Source: Liolophura sinensis | Taxonomy: Eukaryota > Mollusca > Polyplacophora > Chitonida > Chitonidae | DNA: 22,030 nucleotides | Assembly: GCF_032854445.1 (NCBI RefSeq) | Contig: NW_027018485.1 | Location: 1 to 22,030 of the forward strand | Direction of reading: 5' to 3' | Part shown: piece by piece, positions 19,287 to 22,030 of the stretch | How the letters are laid out: each line of letters begins with the position of its first letter | Numbering within the stretch: the first letter of the stretch is position 1 | Made by a program: the position numbers and the translations under genes | The notes under the pieces: generated by a model | What the model was told of the DNA's origin: nothing | Database searches by the model: none | Seen by the model: the letters and a program-made list of their open reading frames with translations, nothing else

Positions 19287-19835
19287 GGGTCAGTGATCAG
19301 TTGTACTTTTTACAGCAGACTGTATCTAGTACTTTGTGTTTTTATGTACAAATGGTGTGGTTTTTCTACCACGTAGATAAAGACATTGAGATTGTCTTGG
19401 ACTTAAAAGTAAGACAATTGCTGGATGAGTTAAATGGGCTTAGCCCAAAGATTTGACGTCTTCTGGCTACCGAAGGGCACATAACGTATAGTTAAAAGTT
19501 GAATATAGTAACGACCAGTCGCGATTGTGCATAGTACAGTGTATCCGATTTCAATTAACAAAAAGACCAGGCAAAAATGCAAAAGTGGAAAAACTGTTCC
19601 AGTGCTGCTGGTAAGAGGCTAATCCGACGTATTTTGTGACGAGAAATCGTATGGTGCAAACCGCGTTGCTCTCCGACCAATACTTTTGGCTGTAGCGACA
19701 ATTGAATGATCATTGATGTCATAGTCACGTGCCCAGCAACGGCTCTTACTCCATGGAAACCAGGGAAATTTGCAATTTTTTAAACAGCTGCCGATGCCTG
19801 GCCCAATTCCGCATCTATTAGAACCTTATAGATGT
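19287..19835 (+). repeat. Monomer 36, X
   Basis: 549 bp. gggtcag, gtacaaatgg, gggctt, gtgcat and caatt recall monomer 12, but the tail is ttttttaaac, gcctggccca, ttatagatgt. Private: gtactttgtg and atcgtatgg. It sits between I and F in place of A-E. Confidence 0.94.
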
Positions 19836-20390
19836 GGTTCAGTGATCAGTTGTACTTTTTACAGCAGACTGTATCTAGTACATTGTGTTTTTTTATGTAC
19901 GAATGGGTGTGGTTTTTCTACACGTAGATAAAGACAAAGAGATTGTCTTGGACTTAAAAGTAAGGACAATTGCTGGATGAGTTAAATGGGCTTAGCCCAA
20001 AGATTTAACGTCTTCTGGGCTACAGAAGGGCAAATAAACTTATGGTCAAAAGTTGAATATAGTAATGACCAGTCGTGATTGTACATAGTAGATTGTATCC
20101 GATTTCAAATTAACAAAAAGACCAGGCAAAAATGCAAAAGTGGAAAAACTGTTCCAGTGCTGCTGGTAAAAGGCTAATCCGACGTATTTTGTCACGAGAA
20201 ATCGAATGGTGCAAACCGCGTTGCTCTCCGACCAATACTTTTGGCTGTAGCGACAATTGAATGATCATTGATGTCATAGTCACGTGCCCAGCAACGGCTC
20301 TTACTCCATGGAAACCAGGGAAATTTGCAATTTTTTAAACAGCTGCCGATGCCTGGCCCAATTCCGCATCTATTAGAACCTTATAGATGT
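19836..20390 (+). repeat. Monomer 37, class F (K-type)
   Basis: 555 bp. gacaaagag, ctacagaag, gtcgtgatt, gtaaaagg. Private: atttaacgtc, ggcaaataaac, cttatggtca, gtcacgag. Lacks the gaaagg change of the other F copies. Confidence 0.95.
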
Positions 20391-20942
20391 GGTTCAGTGA
20401 TCAGTTGTACTTTTTACAGCAGACTGTATCTAGTACCTTGTGTTTTTTATGTACGAATGGTGTGGTTTTTCTACACGTAGATAAAGACATTGAGATTGTC
20501 TTGGACTTAAAAGTAAGACAATTGCTGGATGAGTTAAATGGGCTTAGCCCAAAGATTTGACGTCTTCTGGGCTACCGAAGGGCACATAACGTATAGTTAA
20601 AAGTTGAATATAGTAACGACCAGTCGCGATTGTGCATAGTACAGTGTATCCGATTTCAAATTAACAAAAAGACCAGGCAAAAATGCAAAAGTGGAAAAAC
20701 TGTTCCAGTGCTGCTGGTAAGAGGCTAATCCGACGTATTTTGTGACGAGAAATCGAATGGTGCAAACCGCGTTGCTCTCCGACCAATACTTTTGGCTGTA
20801 GCGACAACTGAATGATCATTGATGTCATAGTCAGGTGCCCAGCAACGGCTCTTACTCCATGGAAACCAGGGAAATTTGCAATTTTTTAAACAGCTGCCGA
20901 TGCCTGGGCCAATTCCGCATCTTTTAGGAACCTTATTGATGT
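20391..20942 (+). repeat. Monomer 38, class G variant
   Basis: 552 bp. caaatt, gacaactg, caggtgccc and ttttag as in G, but gataaagac and gtcgcgatt instead of the G markers gattaagac and gttgcgatt. Tail has ttttttaaac and gcctgggcca. Confidence 0.93.
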
Positions 20943-21493
20943 GGTTCAGTGATCAGTTGTTCTTTTTACAGCAGACTGTATCTAGTACCTTGTATTTTTT
21001 ATGTACAAATGATGTGGTTTTTCTACACGTAGATAAAGACATTGAGATTGTCTTGGACTTAAAAGTAAGACAATTGCTGGATGAGTTAAATGGGCTTAGC
21101 CCAAAGATTTGACGTCTTCTGGGCTACAGAAGGGCACATAACTTATAGTCAAAAGTTGAATATAGTAATGACCAGTCGCGATTGTACACAGTAGATTGTA
21201 TCCGATTTCAAATTAACAAAAAGACCAGGCAAAAATGCAAAAGTGGAAAAACTGTTCCAGTGCTGCTGGTAAGAGGCTAATCCGACGTATTTTGTGACGA
21301 GAAATCGAATGGTGCAAACCGCGTTGCTCTCCGACCAATACTTTTGGCTGTAGCGACAATTGAATGGACATTGATGTCATAGTCATGTGCCCAGCAACGG
21401 CTCTTACTCCATGGAAACCAGGGAAATTTGCAATTTTTTAAACAGCTGCCGATGCCTGGGCCAATTCCGCATCTTTTAGAACCTTATTGATGT
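20943..21493 (+). repeat. Monomer 39, class H (K-type)
   Basis: 551 bp. gttgttctt, ctacagaag, gtacacagtagattg. Private: cttgtatttt, caaatgatgtgg, gtaagagg (not gtaggagg), aatggacattg and catgtgccc, the last losing the CACGTG site. Confidence 0.95.
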
Positions 21494-22030
21494 GGGTCAG
21501 TGATCAGTTGTACTTTTTTACAGCAGACTGTATCTAGTACCTTGTGTTTTTTATGTAGAAATGGTGTGGTTTTTCTACACGTAGATAAAGACATTGAGAT
21601 TGTCTTGGACTTAGAAGTAAGACAATTGCTGGGTGAGTTAAATGGTTTTAGCCCAAAGATTTGACGTCTTCTGGGCTACCGAAGGGCACATAACTTATAG
21701 TCAAAAGTTGAATATAATAACGACCAGTCGCGATTGTACATAGTACAGTGTAGCCGATTTCCATTAACAAAAAGACCAGGCAAAAATGCAAAAGTAGAAA
21801 AACTGTTCCAGTGCTACTGGTAAGAGGCTAATCCGACGTATTTTGTCACGAGAAATCGAATGGTGCAAACCGCGTTGCTCTCCGACCAATACTTTTGGCT
21901 GTAGCGACAATTGAATGATCATTGATGTCATAGTCACGTGCCCAGCAACGGCTCTTACTCCATGGAAACCAGGGAAATTTGCAATTTTCTAAACAGCTGC
22001 CGATGCCTGGGCCAATTCCGCATCTTTTAG
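21494..22030 (+). repeat. Monomer 40, class I, truncated by the window end
   Basis: 537 bp present. gggtcag, gtagaaatgg, aaatggtttt, ttccatt, aaaagtagaaaaac, gtgctactgg and ttttctaaac, closest to monomer 35. Sequence stops at gcatcttttag, just short of the expected ttattgatgt end; the array continues outside the window. Confidence 0.95.

Larger units (their letters stand above)
1..22030. repeat. Satellite DNA array, about 550-bp monomer, 40 copies head to tail
   Basis: The ggttcagtga box (or its gggtcag, gcgtcag or ggggtcag variants) recurs every 546-561 bp from base 1 to 21494, and everything between successive boxes aligns end to end. All copies point the same way and no unrelated sequence interrupts them. 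The first 19 monomers average 550.1 bp and the next 20 average 552.1 bp. Monomer 1 is about 41% GC. Copies differ by scattered substitutions that are linked into subfamilies, plus short indels. No array end, transposon boundary, rRNA, tRNA or long conserved reading frame is visible. Long homogenised arrays of this kind are typical of eukaryotic heterochromatin; the chromosomal location here is inference. I do not recognise the family by name. Confidence 0.97.
17071..22030 (+). repeat. Five-monomer local unit F-G-H-I-X, nearly two copies (monomers 32-40)
   Basis: F, G, H and I recur at 17071/19836 (2765 bp), 17624/20391 (2767 bp), 18176/20943 (2767 bp) and 18734/21494 (2760 bp). Monomer 36 (X) sits between the I and F copies and takes the place of A-E of the nine-mer. 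The window ends inside the second I. This is the shortest and probably youngest period in the window, although F, G and H of the second copy already carry private changes. The segment overlaps the D-I segment because each period shares members. Confidence 0.78.

Noticed and set aside
1-22030. CRISPR array
   Set aside because: The entire 550 bp repeats, with no short repeat separated by unique spacers.
1-22030. rDNA spacer, tRNA or 5S tandem cluster
   Set aside because: No rRNA or tRNA core motifs recognised on either strand; the ggttcagtga box resembles a pol III B box only superficially and lacks the required ggttcga core.
1-22030. CENP-B box
   Set aside because: No match to the TTCG-four bases-A-two bases-CGGG core in the monomers I scanned on either strand.
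1-22030. Tandem transposon or LTR array
   Set aside because: No terminal inverted repeats, LTR ends, target-site duplications or transposase/reverse-transcriptase frames; monomers abut with no spacer.

Overview
The whole window is one uninterrupted head-to-tail tandem array of a satellite-type DNA monomer of about 550 bp. I count 39 complete monomers plus a last one cut 13-14 bp short by the window end, all in the same orientation. I find no supportable protein gene, RNA gene, transposon or unique flanking sequence. Both window edges lie inside the array, so its true size is unknown. The phase used for monomer starts (the conserved ggttcagtga box) is arbitrary; base 1 happens to be a monomer start.

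The organism is almost certainly a eukaryote. A homogenised 22-kb array of a long monomer with nested higher-order repeats is typical of pericentromeric, sex-chromosome or B-chromosome heterochromatin. Monomer 1 is about 41% GC by my count. It holds roughly 20 CpG against about 23 expected, so CpG is not strongly depleted; this leans towards an invertebrate or another lightly methylated genome rather than a vertebrate, but it is weak evidence. I do not recognise the monomer family.

Layout: linked diagnostic bases sort the monomers into subfamilies that recur in fixed order. Left block (1-6600, monomers 1-12): subfamilies P, Q, R, S occur as monomers 1-4 and again as 7, 9, 10, 11, with extra monomer 8 inside the second copy; Q, R and S recur at exactly 3850 bp. 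Central block (7150-12105, monomers 14-22): a nine-monomer higher-order unit A-B-C-D-E-F-G-H-I of about 4.96 kb. It starts again at 12106 as A-B-C-D and is then shortened twice: monomer 27 is an E/G hybrid and monomer 29 an I/C hybrid. Next comes D-E-F-G-H-I (monomers 30-35). Right block (17071-22030): a five-monomer unit F-G-H-I-X of about 2.76 kb, repeated as F-G-H-I at the end. Inside the nine-mer, D-E, F-G and H-I look like an older dimer of about 1.1 kb.

Two 19-bp blocks are identical in all 40 monomers by eye, against a background where most other stretches vary. They are the best candidates for functional, possibly protein-binding, sequence. Monomers 20-39 carry many one-base indels, mostly in homopolymers, that monomers 1-19 almost lack. 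This looks more like long-read consensus error than biology, and it accounts for several of the longer open frames. Nothing here works as a gene set: the content is repeat architecture, a record of unequal exchange, and short motifs repeated every 550 bp.
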